DNA of 64,000 nt from positions 1 through 64,000 of the forward strand of contig NZ_AUCK01000017.1 in the NCBI RefSeq assembly GCF_000429725.1, in the 5' to 3' direction. This stretch comes from Alkalicoccus chagannorensis DSM 18086. GTDB lineage: Bacteria; Bacillota; Bacilli; Bacillales; Salisediminibacteriaceae. The notes beneath the pieces were generated by a model. That model searched no databases. It was given only the letters and a program-made list of their open reading frames with translations, and was not told the DNA's origin. A program made the translations under genes and the position numbers. Positions 62,983 to 64,000 of the stretch are shown in pieces (the stretch's first letter is position 1; every line of letters starts with the position of its first letter).

Positions 62983-63021
62983 GACGCGCTTCCACCTCCC
63001 CGGTGTGAAGCGCGTTTTTTG
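62983..63021 (+). terminator. Terminator after fruA
   Basis: Stem ACGCGCTTC...GAAGCGCGT followed by TTTTT. The next 230 bases up to 63250 show no gene. Confidence 0.85.
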
Positions 63022-63249
63022 ATTGGACATACCTGCTGCTGAACCATTTTGCACAGACTCCTGTCCGTTCTTTGCCCGCCGTCATCAATTTGAACAGCTT
63101 CTCGTTTTAGAGCGGGAAGGTGCTGCCTCACGCTGACGACTGCTCCTGCCTTGGTGAGCTTGATAGATAGGGTACGGTTGTAAACCGTTCAAGCTAAAAA
63201 GGAGCAAAAGTCTACTCTGCTTCGCTGAACGTTCTTTTTTGAACATAAA

Positions 63250-63294
63250 TAAACACGCGCTTCTGTCCTGATGACTGGAAGCGCGTGTTTTCGA
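63250..63294. terminator. Terminator after the acyl-CoA dehydrogenase gene
   Basis: Perfect stem AAACACGCGCTTC...GAAGCGCGTGTTT. Its ACGCGCTTC/GAAGCGCGT core equals that of the fruA terminator 270 bases away. Confidence 0.85.
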
Positions 63295-63313
63295 TTTTAG
63301 CCGGATCCACCTA

Positions 63314-64000
63314 TTAGGCCTGCAGCATTTTCTCCAGATGCTTCGCTGTCGGCGTCAGGTTCAGGAAGAAGAATGCTTCCCGCAGCCTGCGGCCATCCGG
63401 ACTGGCCTGCAGATAAGCTGGCCCTCCGGTGTGCATCATAGCTGCATTTACAGCATCCAGGGTTAAATACACCGCTTTACGTCTAACCTCGAGCATGCCT
63501 TTCCAGGTGACGCCCTGATCCAGCTGCTGTGTGAAGTCGGCAGTCACCTGATCCAGTCGTTCCTGCAGATCTTCCGGCTGCACCGGAAGCAGCTGATTGG
63601 CGCCATGCTGCCGGCTGCGGCATTTGTTCATGGAAGCAATGGCAGCTTCCGTTACGCCGAGACCGAGCGGAACTTGATACGTCACAAAGTACGGGCGAAT
63701 CGCCGGCACGAAGGTATCGGCATCTTCGGAGAGAATTTCCTCATCTGGTACGAACACGTCCTGCAAGCGGCAGGCGTATGTCGCACTCCCATTCAGGCCG
63801 AGGTAGGCGGTTTTTTCTTTCAACGACACCCCTTCTGCGTCACAGGATACAAATGCCATGATCCGCTGGTCATCTCCCGCTGCCGCAATCGCACCGAACC
63901 AGTGTCCTTTCCCTAGGTTGGACACCGCCGGCAGAGCACCATTCAGCACGTAGCCTCCACTCACCCGCTCTGCATTCAAGTGAAGCTTCTCCAGTCCAGC
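63314..64000 (-). CDS. Acyl-CoA dehydrogenase family protein, C-terminal part
   Basis: About 228 residues in the window; the frame stays open to the right edge, so the N-terminal part is missing. The middle beta-barrel region (GGYVLNGALPAVSNLGKGHW, GLNGSATYACRLQDVFVPDE) and C-terminal helices resemble the acyl-CoA dehydrogenase family, though some signature positions differ. The substrate is unknown. A terminator follows the stop. Confidence 0.8.
   Translation of the reverse strand, partial: AGLEKLHLNAERVSGGYVLNGALPAVSNLGKGHWFGAIAAAGDDQRIMAFVSCDAEGVSLKEKTAYLGLNGSATYACRLQDVFVPDEEILSEDADTFVPAIRPYFVTYQVPLGLGVTEAAIASMNKCRSRQHGANQLLPVQPEDLQERLDQVTADFTQQLDQGVTWKGMLEVRRKAVYLTLDAVNAAMMHTGGPAYLQASPDGRRLREAFFFLNLTPTAKHLEKMLQA

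Overview
The window looks like chromosome from a moderately GC-rich, salt- and probably alkali-adapted member of the Bacillaceae (Alkalicoccus/Salisediminibacterium-like; inferred from gene content, not from a database match). The evidence is a complete Bacillus-type stress module (mazEF, rsbRSTUVW, sigB, rsbX), a sigX/anti-sigma pair, OpuA and BCCT glycine betaine uptake, a SulP-UspA pair, and several surface lipoproteins with long Asn/Asp/Glu-rich linkers.

Layout. 1-1420: the 5' end of a 16S rRNA gene and ten tRNA genes, all on the minus strand behind one strong promoter. 1.5-12.5 kb (minus): sprT-like, tex, then the operon transcribed acpS, alr, mazE, mazF, rsbR, rsbS, rsbT, rsbU, rsbV, rsbW, sigB, rsbX. 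12.6-18.1 kb: a rhomboid protease and a Fur-boxed ferric-iron ABC transporter. 18.06-19.46 kb: a gene-free island of dispersed repeats. 19.5-23.4 kb: arginase, proline dehydrogenase and a RocR-like sigma-54 activator, with a -24/-12 promoter and a palindromic activator site. 23.6-25.4 kb: sigX and its anti-sigma factor. 25.9-29.9 kb: a GbsR-type repressor and opuAA-AB-AC. 30.4-35.0 kb: a divergent ion channel, a GerMN lipoprotein, a flavin reductase, small surface proteins and csaA. 35.8-37.7 kb: a BCCT transporter. 37.8-40.3 kb: a sucrose-family PTS permease and its LacI repressor. 40.5-53.0 kb: chemotaxis receptor, RsbW-like ATPase, HAD phosphatase, SulP-UspA, methyltransferase, MarR/MATE, 2-hydroxyacid dehydrogenase, catalase and a small 4-TM protein. 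53.2-58.9 kb (minus): a YtvA-like LOV-STAS light sensor and the galK-galE-galT-ROK operon. 59.2-62.8 kb: fruR-fruK-fruA. The window ends inside an acyl-CoA dehydrogenase gene.

The most interesting layer is non-coding. At least three families of short dispersed repeats occur. Family A (about 214-270 bp, termini GGTTCT...) and family B (about 346 bp, termini GGCTTTGTTA...) behave like MITEs with 8-bp target duplications. One A copy sits inside a B copy, and that B copy sits exactly between a good sigma-A promoter and the ribosome binding site of the BCCT osmolyte transporter. Family C (about 100-150 bp) is found mostly at tail-to-tail gene junctions, ending only a few bases before an intrinsic terminator.

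Stress and osmotic functions dominate. The RsbR/S/T stressosome and the LOV-STAS protein probably feed sigma-B, and OpuA and BCCT bring in compatible solutes. No CRISPR array, prophage or complete insertion sequence was seen.
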